Below are positions 35,740 through 45,300 of a DNA stretch of 64,000 bases, one piece after another. Source of the DNA: Cristatella mucedo (taxonomy: Eukaryota > Bryozoa > Phylactolaemata > Cristatellidae); NCBI GenBank assembly GCA_009760855.2, contig WPIO01000035.1, positions 3,433,001 through 3,497,000 on the forward strand, written 5' to 3'. How positions within the stretch are numbered: the stretch's first letter is position 1; every line of letters begins with the position of its first letter. Under the pieces are notes generated by a model that saw only the letters and a program-made list of their open reading frames with translations, was not told the origin of the DNA and searched no databases. The translations under genes and the position numbers were made by a program.

Positions 35740-37300
35740 TTAGGGTACCTTCGATCTCAGAGACCGATCTTGTGGTGCTTCCTCTTCACTCTCTATGATT
35801 TCTCTCTGGCTTATCTCATCACCATCTTATCTCATCACCAAGTCTAATCGTGGCATGCAATTTTTAGCCGATGACTCGGAGCTCTATCTTACTTCAACTC
35901 GTCTAACTCTTAGCGCCCAACCATATTACTTATATCCTTGCAGCCAAAGTCTACAAAATTTGCTGTTCAATTTCCGATAGCTTCGTGAAGCTTAACTTTG
36001 ATAGGCCTATACTAAAAGTTATGGCAAAAATGGCATTCAAAACTTGGAAGACCTAACTCTCTAGGCTGATTGAGCTTGCATTCCCCGTGATATCTGCCTT
36101 TAATTAGGCGTACTATTCCAAATCACTTGTCAATCGATTAATATTTTCCACCCGCTGTCGTGTCAGTCAACAACTGGAAAATCAAGGCCTGCATGGGTAG
36201 GAGTATAACAGCCAAACTAGTCATACTCGTTCATGCCGTCGTTTTTATATCACTTAAATTAGTTTTATTAAGGACTCCTTAATCACCCATGCCCATGGAA
36301 TATGCAGTGGCTGCCCTGTTCCGTGGTTTGCAGCATAGCTGCTGAATTGAACCACTTCTATATCGTTCCATTTTCTTTCAATCAAGTTACTAGTCGATTT
36401 CCAAAACAATGTGTCAGGCTTCCAACCAGCTTCACTCAGTTGCTCGAACCCACCAATTTGACGCTGTTCCTCATCGAAACGTTCTTGCACCACTATCTCC
36501 TCTGAATGTGATTATAGATACAATTCTGATTATCTTAAAGTCGTAAATGCTAAATTGAAATATGTCGGTCATCGATCCGTCAGTTCGTATGCACTGAAAG
36601 TCTCTAACCCTCTTTCAGCTGAGGTCACTAGATTAAATAGTCTTGCATCTTTTTTAAGTCTTTCCAAAAGACGCGCACGTTCTCATCAGCTTTCCATTTG
36701 GCTAAGTCTTTTTTCTGTCTTGCCAGGCTTGCATGCCTGTGCAATATTCAGTGCATGTTTCTATCGACGGGTCTTGCTAACCAGTGGCCGCGAGAGTCTC
36801 CGTGCTTGCTTTTGCATGCCATTGCCTCAGAATGGTGATGTTTTCCATGGGCACTCTTGATACCATGCATGCGGCTAAGCCTTAGGTATAATTATCTTGC
36901 AGCGATTTTTAAAAGGCCTTGGATAGAAATTCATCCATCTTGGGATACTCTGAAAATTATCTGTGATTGGTTTTATTCGTATTGATTAGATGTACCCATA
37001 ATTTGGTATCCCTCAAAATGGCCTAGGTTAGCAAATCCTTATAGCATCCCACCTTTATTTTCGCCCTGCTTCAATGCTACCTTTCTCTGAACGACAGTGT
37101 CAAAAGACAATTGACTTTCAACTCAACGTTCACAACTCCGGAATGATTAAAGCCTGTTTATGCAGGTATACCGTGTCAAAGTTAGTCCTTACGATTGTAA
37201 CGTCTAGTCTCGACTTCAGTATTTTGCAATTGATATTTCTTTAGTTCCATACAAGAGCATGCTTGCAGTTGTTCAACATTTTATGAACAGGCGTGTCTGC
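35740..37300 (+). mobile_element. Very old L2/CR1-type LINE remnant, plus strand
   Basis: Scattered similarity in order: LFTLYDFSLAYLITKSNRGMQFLADDSELYLTS, the FYADDTQLYL region with A-D-D kept, and GHRSVSSYALKVSNPLSAEV for the GDRAFSSYAPKAWNSLP region near 36,560-36,620. Further on, KLVLTIVTSSLDFSILQLIF at about 37,170-37,240 resembles the [18 protein letters not shown] region. The last lies out of order for one element, so at least two fragments may be present. The family is uncertain and it is clearly inactive. Confidence 0.5.
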
Positions 37301-37611
37301 CCTGAACATGCAGAGGCAGTATTAAATCACTTATCACCGGACTAGATTTATCAAGAAGCGTATTTACATCACTGATTTGTAACTCACTTTTAGTTTTCTT
37401 CAAATGTCTGTCTGCAGCCAACCTACTCGAGCTACCACACAATCGGCATATTAATGCACCATTCAATCTTCCTACTCGAGTCACCTAGCTCTGCCTTTAA
37501 TCAACCTTGAACTTTGTTAGAAATAATCTCTCAAGGTCATATGCTCCAATAGTGGGGATTTTACTCCTTATGGACGTCAGTACATCAACTGAATTAAATA
37601 AATACAACAAT
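37301..37611. other. Short stretch with no gene seen
   Basis: Unclassified sequence between the old LINE remnant and a SINE-2 copy. Confidence 0.4.
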
Positions 37612-37790
37612 ACATGCTGATTTAACAGCCTCTGTATGTATAGCGACAAATAAAACCTTGACGGCTATCACCACCGCTTGCAGCGGCGATAAAAAATCGC
37701 CCACCACAGAATTCGAACCCAAGACCTCGGGTCGAGGTTGTGAAAAGCAACCGCCTTACCTAGTGAGCCATTACGACTTGGCACTTAAAT
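37612..37790 (-). mobile_element. SINE-2 copy, minus strand (good reference copy)
   Basis: On the minus strand: TGGCTCACTAGGTAAGGCGG-TTGCTTTTCACAACC (A-box-like), GAGGTCTTGGGTTCGAATTC (B-box, close to the tRNA GGTTCGAATCC), then TGGTGGGCGATTTTTTATCG-CCGCTGCAAGCGGTGGTGATAGCCG. The tail GCTATACATACAGAGGCTGT-TAAATCAGC also matches other copies. The body GCCGCTGCAAGCGGTGG can pair internally (CCGCTGC with GCAGCGG-like). It has the best preserved B-box among the copies. Confidence 0.85.
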
Positions 37791-39034
37791 ACTAGCACAA
37801 ACGCATCTGCTATGATCAGCAGTTTCTGGATCTCAGTTATTTGTCCTTTTTGTAAACAAGAAAGTGATTTAGTTCTGTAGTGGTTAAACACAAATAGCTT
37901 TTTTATAATAAGAATTATTATCCTTTGTGACATTCAGCTAAAGGACTGTGTAATTCCTTGCCAGTATTACTTTCTTTCCTAGTAAGCTGTTTAAAAAAGG
38001 GGCACAACTCTGCAAATGCTTGTCTATTGTGAAATTTATAACTGCCAGTATACATCATTTCTCCTTGAACCGCCCGCTCTTCCTTAAAGTAGACCATACA
38101 TCTCAAAATATAACCACTCAGTTTTAATTTCATGAGTCTCCTGACCCAGCTTAGCCACTTGAGCTACTTAATATTTAGGTGAACTGACGCACCATTCACG
38201 TTTCCGACGCTGTGTACTATTCTATTTGAATTCCTTATCGGAGGCAGAGACAAAGAGCTTAGTTAATAATCACCAGCAGCTCGAGCATTTTTTGCCTTGT
38301 GAAATGTAATTGTGCTGACCCAAGCAGGTATTGTGCAAGTTCTATTATGCCAATCCGTTCATAAGGTACGTTAATTTCCAGACTTTTAGAAGTGCATAGA
38401 AATAGATGTACGCCTTCAATACAGCTATACAAAGTACCCAGAGAGTTTTGCCATGTCATTCTGACACAAATAAAAATAAATAGTAATCAGAAGCACCTAC
38501 GCATTTATCAAAGGGTTTTAAAACTCATACACTTAACCTTTGTTATACAAATTAGACTAAATGTCCCCATCATCTATTCACTGCTCAAATAAAGACTTGT
38601 GGATCTCTGAAGACTTGATTGAAGCGAAACTTTGATAGCTTCCCCATCTTATAAGCTGCTAAGCGTTGTAAATCAGGTTCATATAATTACACCTTCAGTA
38701 AACAAAGCTGTGCCTTCATTGACTAAATAAGTGAAGCGGATTGGCAAACTTAATTCTTGGCCTCAGTGCTTTCGAAGGCACAGAATATAGTGTTTTAAAT
38801 ATCCATCAATAGTATTGTATCTTTACCTGAAAATCTGCTGAGTTCAACTTATGAATAAGACATAAATTTTTCTGAGGCCTCGGTGTTGTGGAACGCTAAT
38901 ATTGAGTAGATCTTTATGTTAGTCATTCATATCTTATTATCAACAGCAATTTTGTCGGGAAAATTGCATTCAAAAATGACTTATTACAAGTAGAGTATCA
39001 ACGCTCAATTTGAAATAGGCACTGCTGCCGCTTT
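37791..39034. other. Stretch with no gene seen
   Basis: AT-rich unique sequence. Only short frames without recognisable features. Confidence 0.5.
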
Positions 39035-39216
39035 AAGAGCTTTATATATATATATATATGCATATATATATATATATATACATATATTATATATAAAATA
39101 GAATAAATAATATATAATATGTAATTTAAAATTTGTAATATAAAATAGAAAATATTTTATATAAACATATAATGTATAATATATAAGAAAAATAGTTTTC
39201 ATATAATATATATCAT

Positions 39217-39255
<39 letters not shown>

Positions 39256-39725
39256 CAATATATATATATATATATATATAATATGTAATGTAAAATGTAT
39301 AATGTAGGCTATGAAATGTACAATATGTAATGTGTAATGTAGAATGTATAATGCATAGTATAGAATGTACAATGTATGATGTATAATATATAATATATAC
39401 TGTATACTTTATAATCTATAATGTATAATGTAGAATATAAAATGTATAACATATTAAATATATTGTATAATGTTTAATATATAATGTATACTGTAGAGTA
39501 TATAATGCATAATGTATTATATACAATATATAGTATATTGTGTAATATATTATATATTACGTATTATATATTACACATAAAATATATTATATAATACATA
39601 ATAAATAATACATGATATATCATGTGTAATATATAATACATATATATTGGATATAATATATAATATATCATATATAATATATCACATACTATGATATAAT
39701 ATATAATATAATATAGCATATATGT
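39035..39725. repeat. AT-rich minisatellite (TATAATG-type) with (TA)n blocks
   Basis: About 690 bp. (TA)n runs at 39,040-39,085 and 39,218-39,282 are followed by degenerate 7- to 14-bp units built on TATAATGTA/AGAATGTA, then TATAATATA-type units to about 39,720. G is largely confined to the TGTA steps. The minus frame across it is an artefact. Confidence 0.93.
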
Positions 39726-41097
39726 ACGTGCGTGAGTGTGTCCGTGTGTCTACTCGTGTTCCGGTGCGTGTATGCCTGTGTGTTATTAGCAAACGGTATC
39801 CGCATCAATATACAGCACTACGAGGGTACTGTAATTCAGCTTCCAACGATTAGTACGAGATTACACTTTGGAACCATCTCAGTCGATGACATCCAAAGCC
39901 TTTGACACTGCTTTATAGAACTAGCCAATGTCTTGTAAAAACGGTAGCCAATTGTGGCCGACAATCTAAATTGCACCAGTTATGCGAGTTCGCTACGTCT
40001 ACTTTAAAACCAAATGAATGGCATTTCACTTAAACTCTTCCTACCAAGACTTTCAGCACTGAAAACATTACAAGCGTGAAGTTGGTGAAAATAATGTTTC
40101 TTGGCATTGCCACATCGTTCGACGGGGAATCGGTTTATAGTGGTAGGTTAATCAGTGTACACTCTAGTATAGACCAGCATTCAGCACGTTCAAAGTAATC
40201 ACGGTTGGCTTCTGGCTTATAGTTGCATTTTATTGAACGAAGTTAGCTGACTGGTATTACATCCATCCAGCAGAGCAATTTTAACCTACAACGCAGGTTA
40301 TTTTGTAAAACAACAACCCCTGCTCTCACAGAAGGCTGCATCAAGGACCTGATTCACAGTGACTGCGTGATGTCCATTAAAATCTGTAGATGCTTTGTTC
40401 TTCTTGGAAAAATCAGAATGAAAAAATAGCTTCCTGCTAGAACGAGAAACAGGACTGCTAACAGTAATATTTACTTAACTTCGAATGGTGCTAAAAAAAA
40501 TAGTATGTCTAGAAAATCACACACGACCAATTTGATTGCACAGCTTAAAAAATATGCATACCTATTAGACCTGTACATTTATTTTCTGTCCAATCTTAAT
40601 ATGAAAACAATATTGCTTCTGAATAAATGGGAACTAAGCGGTGCAAATGAGTCACTTTCTTATTGCGAATAAGAAAATACAAACACATTTCAGCTTTTGT
40701 ATTCATCAAAGTAAAACAATTTTTAGAAGCAAAAGCAATTTAAAATTAACTTTGAATTTTTCGGAATACAGTAAGTCACTTAGTGTATTGTAGGAGCTTG
40801 CTGTTGCACTCGGGAAGTGCTCGATCACCGTAACTAAGAGCCCAATTTCTATCTATCCTTATCAATATACGATATCCTTGGTTTAAATCTATCTTTTTAT
40901 TCCGTTTCATTGCATCATCTGTCTTTTGCATAACCTTATCTAGCCCCTCAGCGGGATGCGACCGCATGAACATACAGCACTTACGGATATATTAGACGCA
41001 TTTACAGCTTTGTTTAAAGTTTAGCTTAGCACTATTTAGCCTCACATGACCAGCCACGAGCTGATTTCATATCCGGAAGTAAGCTCATAAATAACTC
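39726..41097. other. Stretch with no gene seen
   Basis: Unique AT-rich sequence. A minus frame at 40,776-40,973 (65 codons) has no recognisable features. Confidence 0.5.
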
Positions 41098-41201
<104 letters not shown>

Positions 41202-41421
41202 TATAGGGAATATAGAGTGAGGCTAATTTCTCACATTCCAGGGTAAGAAATATTACGAGTTGCCCAAAAACTATAGCCCGATGGCGGACACAACTGGTTA
41301 CCAAATTTCCGCAAGTAGAATCGTGATTAATCATTTATTTTCGGATAGCTGCTCTACAAAATATAGCATTTCAAAGTAAAAAATGCCATTGACCTGATTC
41401 ACGAGCAGCACCGTCAAAATC

Positions 41422-41634
41422 ATGTCAAAGCAATCTCAAGAACTATGTGTGCAAGAGCTCGATGAAAAGATGCATGCTATAGTTGGCTATAATGATGACA
41501 GAAAAATTCTTAGCAAGGATTTTTTTAACGCTGTTGAACTGGTGTGCACGTTCTTGAAAAAATTCTCCGGCTGCTTCGGGCCTGCAGATACGCTCTGTGG
41601 GGAGCGTGAAGAAGGCACCTGCGGTTGTCCCTAA
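41422..41634 (+). CDS. Small ORF resembling the start of a GLTP domain (weak)
   Basis: ATG with A at -3 (AAAATCATGTCA) opens a 70-codon frame ending at TAA. Residues about 22-50 (DDRKILSKDFFNAVELVCTF then LKKFSGCFGPADTL) resemble the first helices of glycolipid transfer proteins. There, a T-x-x-F-L-x-A segment precedes FFDxLGxxFxPIxxDIxGN. The aspartate of the sugar-binding D-x-x-x-N is in place, but the asparagine is not. The rest of a GLTP domain (about 200 residues in the family) is absent. It could continue in another exon, since GTGAAG at about 41,601 is a possible donor. It could also be a decayed copy or chance. I prefer 'unassigned ORF with weak GLTP likeness'. Confidence 0.25.
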   Translation: MSKQSQELCVQELDEKMHAIVGYNDDRKILSKDFFNAVELVCTFLKKFSGCFGPADTLCGEREEGTCGCP

Positions 41635-42295
41635 TTAGCCATCAATCTTGAGCTATTTCTCGATCAAATAGGCACAATTTTTGCGATCGAGTCCTGGCTC
41701 CTTACCCTGGATTTGGTCAGTCGCTGCGTATTTTCGCAATACAAATCATTACTTCAAAATCGCAGTCATTCTTCTGACGAATAAAACTCGACGAGACCGA
41801 CATTTTTAGCCTATTTGCATATAATTTGGACCAATATTCAGGTTGCTATCGCAGTCCACACGCACCCGGGTTTCAGTGGTAACTCGGGTTACCATCGTTA
41901 GGCTCAATTTCTGGTTTAATAGGGGATGAGACATCATCGGCAGTCAGGCATATATTTACAATATTGATTGGGATTTGCGCCAACATATTGATGCACCTAC
42001 TGAGGAATGTTGATGGAAGAAGATCCAAGTACCTGGCAGCCTTTTTAAAACTCGATTCAAACTTTAGCAGCAACTCCAATAAATACAATTACTATGGAGG
42101 TGTACAAGGAAGTGATAGGCGATGTGGGAGGGACGGCAGTCCGGTAGGGAGTGTAGTAAGGAGACGGTCTTTAATCCATTCTAATAACAATTATTAACTT
42201 AACTAAAAGCTACGAGCCATGCTATGCCTTCAATAAAATCATGGTTAGCTTATTTAACAGCTCATTAATATAAGGGTTGACGATCCTTTAGGCTT
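41635..42295. other. Stretch with no gene seen
   Basis: Opposed frames at 41,873-42,088 (minus) and 41,964-42,197 (plus) overlap and neither has a recognisable domain. Confidence 0.4.
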
Positions 42296-42432
42296 AGCTA
42301 GCTTAGCCCAGCGATTAAGGTGCTCCAAGGTCTGGCCGAGGTCGTCGGCTCGAGCCCGAGGCGTATGTGAGTGACTGAATAAAGATTAAGTTTTCTTGGG
42401 GCGCTTTACGCAACAATTATATTTTTAATATT
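42296..42432 (+). mobile_element. SINE-1 copy, plus strand (good reference copy)
   Basis: Head GCTTAGCCCAGCGATTAAGG-TGCTCCAAGG (A-box-like), GTCGGCTCGAGCCCGAGGCG (B-box-like), TGTGAGTGACTGAATAAAG, and tail GATTAAGTTTTCTTGGGGCG-CTTTACGC with an AT-rich end. The tail equals the LINE-A 3' end (GATTAAGTTCTCTGAGGGCG-CTTTA). Length is about 135 bp. Confidence 0.85.
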
Positions 42433-42560
42433 TATGGCTATCACCACCGCTTGCAGCAGGAAATAAATAATCGCAAACTGCAGGACTCGATTGAACGACG
42501 TGGATCCTTATGAGCGAGCATCTGACACCTGGTCCAAGGTCCGGATATTGAGGAAGCAGC
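42433..42560 (-). mobile_element. SINE-2 copy, partial, minus strand
   Basis: TATGGCTATCACCACCGCTTG-CAGCAGGAAATAAATAATCG is the reverse complement of the SINE-2 body. The tRNA-like head is diverged (CAGGACTCGATTGAACGACG). It abuts the tail of the SINE-1 copy, so two SINEs of opposite strand lie end to end. Confidence 0.7.
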
Positions 42561-44199
42561 AGGCTGAGCAATTGCGGGCCATTTTTCTGAGGAATTTAAA
42601 CTGCGTTGTAGAGCTTCATTAATATTGGCGACACCGACTGCAGTTCCGATTGCTAAAGGGCTGTAAGTAATGAGGATGCAGACATTAAAGGTGCGAACAC
42701 CGAAGGAATAGTAAACGACAAAGGTAGCCGTTACTAGTATCGATCTGTTCGACCGTACTGGTTTCATCGGTTGGACTACTGAATCGGCAATGCCGCTCGG
42801 CTGGAAGCTCCTGCTAGTGACCACAGTGATTGGTTACTGCAGGGGTGTGACGGCTTTACTTATAAATTCACGCTTAGTGATCGGATGAGCTGTAATCTAG
42901 AAGTCGCTGATAAGCAAATATTTGCTGTCCAGCGGGATACCTGAGCAAGCAACAGGCTCGAAGCAATTAGAACCGAAACCAAAGGAAATGTTAGCAAGCA
43001 GCTATGGAGGTACTCAAATCTGCAGTGCAAAAAACGTGATTGCCAAACGTACCAGCTAACCGCGTGCCTCTCCAAAAATCACACACCGCACGCTAGCTGT
43101 CGGCATGCAATCACGGCCCATGCAGGAGGGATTAGATAAGAGCAGGTGGCATCGTGACGACGTGCTTCCTTTACGTTTCTCTGACGACGGCTGTCCTCAT
43201 CTATCATGAACGGCCACCCGCCTTCACAGCGCACAAAATCCTACCACAGCAGAGTATTTTATCCCACGGTAGAAGTATTTCTCTGACAACTTTGATTTGG
43301 CATGTCGATAACAGCGATGAAGCTGAGAAGCTAGAAATTGTGAGTGACTCACGCCCGTTTTTTCCCGAAAGTCGCGATGTCCCAATCGTCATATCCGTTT
43401 TATCGTCTTCGTACCCCTGTCTCTAATTGCTGTGAGCGACCACAAAAGGTTAGTAAGCAATGGCAAGACGTCTAGGTCAAACATTGTTGAACCGATTTAG
43501 TTCAACTGTCCACCTACATACATTGTGACTTGAAACACCTTCCGAGACAAACTTAACGGCAACGTCCGTGCAGAGAAACAGAGCAGGAGTGCACAGAGGC
43601 AAACGGAGCGTCTCCTCAGCAGCATTGAAAGGCTGCGGGGGAATACTTGGTCTGCCCTAGGTCTGGGTCAATAAAATAGAGCTGAGGAGAATTGTTAGAT
43701 AACTTGCAAACCGAGGTTATTAAAGTTTTTCCATCTTTGGTACATGGATTTCACCGTGCTAAGCCTCTATGGCCCAGAGGCAATCAGGGGTCAATCAATG
43801 AATGATAGGCTGAGCAATGCAGGTGGGTTTGATGGAGCCTCTCTCCGTAAAGGCTCAGACATGACATCTGCTCCCTTGCTTCTTAACGACACTTCAATCC
43901 TGGTGCGAGAGGCTCAAGTTTAGACTAAGAATAGACGAGGTTCTTCGAGTATACCCAGTACATGCTGTGCAAAACGAACGGCCTGCCCGGTTCGATAAAC
44001 TCACCTAAAGCAGCGGCAACTAACACAAACGCGGACCATTGACTGTGCAGTGAGCATACAGTCAGCTCATAGTGGCATCTCAGAGCCTGTCTAGCTTTCC
44101 ATGCGCCTTACGAATGTGCTCGCCACTTTCGAGGCAGGTTGACGATCAGACCAGCGAAAAGCAGATTAGCGTGTGGATCAACACGATTAATGGATTTAC
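42561..44199. other. Mixed stretch before the CpG island, no gene called
   Basis: Minus frames at 42,441-42,824 and 42,860-43,075 contain hydrophobic runs (SVLIASSLLLAQV; FVVYYSFGV) but no recognised family and several stops between them. A plus frame at 43,154-43,426 holds a good splice-donor string (ATTGTGAGT at about 43,337). None is firm enough to call. No polyadenylation hexamer for the minus-strand peptide gene was seen just downstream of its stop. Confidence 0.35.
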
Positions 44200-44485
44200 T
44201 TCGATGAGCCGAGTGACTTAAGTTCAGCTGCAGGCAGCTGCTCTCCTCAGCACCCACTGTTTTCTGCCGCTGCCGCATCCGAAACGGACACCTTGTCAGC
44301 GCTCGTCACCAAGTAAGAGAAAAGTTCGAGGCGTTTCTCTGACGAAGCTGCGAAGTTGCCTACCGCACAGCGGCGATCGACGGACCGACGACATGGCTAC
44401 GCTCCGCTTGCTACACACACCCGCTTCTGGCTGCCGCCTCTCCAGCAAAGAAGCTTTGGCGACCGCTGCAGCATCGGGGTGGCCG

Positions 44486-45136
44486 TCACGGCAGGTGTAC
44501 ACTTCGAGGTTTTCGGCTGCAGCCCGACTCGCACGCCCTTCGACTCCTCCTGCATCGCTGTCGCAGCGTTCCGCTGGCGCTGGCTGACGCACGATCCGAC
44601 TGGCTGACTGAGCGCTTGGGCTTCGGCAGGCTCGCCAGCAGCAGCTTAGTCTCGCAGGTGAAGAAGTTGGTTCGGCATGCGTCCATGCACTGAGCCGCCT
44701 TCGACCTTCGCGGCTGCTGCTGCTGCTGCGGTTGGCCCTGAGAACGCGGCGACAATACTCACTTAGGCCCAACAACTCTCCCGCGCCTCAGGCCCAACTG
44801 CCGCCAGCCCGCGGCCGCCGCCGCCGCCTGCACGCTCGCCAGCGCCGCTGCTTCGGGCGAAAACCTTTCGCCCGAGCTCTCGAAGGTCGTGTTGGGTTCG
44901 GCGGCGACTTAGGGGCAGAACAGCATACGCTATCGGCGGCGATCGGCGTTCGGAGCGACTGCAGGCCGAATGCTGCGGAGCGCTCGCCGACGAGCGCTCC
45001 GAACTCGAGCGAGCGCTACTAGCCTAGCCGACGGGCACTCGCTATCGCGAAGGAGCACTTAGGGTCGCTGTACCTTCTCGCAGCCGATCGTGCAGAACAG
45101 GGCGACGACGATGCCGCCAAAGATGAGCGCCTTCAT
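44486..45136 (-). CDS. Two-exon gene for a small secreted six-cysteine peptide
   Basis: Exon 1 is 45,136-45,074 (21 codons, ATG with A at -3). The intron is 45,073-44,738 (336 bp, GTACAG donor after AAG, TTCTCAG acceptor, in-frame stop four codons into the intron). Exon 2 is 44,737-44,486 with TGA. Phase is 0 on both sides. The product is 104 residues. Residues 1-19 form a signal peptide (MKALIFGG, then IVVALFCTIGC). A short (Gln)5 run follows at 25-29. Basic sites lie at RR31-32, KR62-63, RR84-85 and RR87-88. Six cysteines at 38, 42, 49, 83, 90 and 94 give C-x3-C-x6-C, a 33-residue spacer, then C-x6-C-x3-C, a mirror image. Each half contains helix-compatible spacing. I infer a disulfide-stapled helical hairpin or a prohormone cut at KR62-63. 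Family unknown to me. CAG/CGA codon use fits the island. Splicing is predicted, not shown. Confidence 0.6.
44949..45003. repeat. Nested inverted repeats inside the peptide-gene intron
   Basis: Inner arms GGAGCGCTCG (44,977-44,986) and CGAGCGCTCC (44,991-45,000) are perfect with a 4-bp loop CCGA. Outer arms TTCGGAGCG (44,949-44,957) and CGCTCCGAA (44,995-45,003) are also perfect and compete with the inner right arm, so two alternative hairpins are possible. They lie in the intron of the minus-strand gene. Confidence 0.85.
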
Positions 45137-45300
45137 GCTGAGTCCGCCGCCGTCCGCGAGCGACGAAGGCCGGCGACTCGAGTCTCGCTGACCGGCGAGA
45201 GGCCGCCACCCGAGCCGGGCAATTGCAGTGGCGATTAGTCGCACCCGCCTCCCGCCGAGCGCTCCGGTTAAAACCGGAGCGGCCAATCCCGGACCGGCGC
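45137..45300 (-). promoter_or_regulatory. Likely promoter / 5' leader of the peptide gene
   Basis: Reading toward the start codon on the minus strand: an inverted CCAAT box (GATTGG; CCAAT at 45,283-45,287 on the plus strand), a perfect palindrome with arms CGCTCCGGTT and AACCGGAGCG (45,260-45,269 and 45,272-45,281), and a GC-box-like GGCGGGAGGCGGGTGC (45,241-45,256). All lie within about 150 bp of the ATG. No TATA box was seen, as is usual in CpG-type promoters. A second copy of the half-motif GAGCGCCCCGGTTAA lies at about 45,528. Confidence 0.5.

Noticed and set aside
37700-37790. Possible true tRNA gene in a SINE head
   Set aside because: A- and B-box-like segments are present but the cloverleaf cannot be completed, and the segment is followed by the repeated SINE body.
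42441-43075. Minus-strand hydrophobic frames suggesting a membrane protein
   Set aside because: Stops and frame changes lie between the hydrophobic parts, the C-terminal part is SINE-2 sequence, and no transporter or receptor motif is visible.
44296-44775. 159-codon minus-strand open frame over exon 2 of the peptide gene
   Set aside because: It is a different frame from the one that joins in phase to the signal-peptide exon and has no recognisable features.
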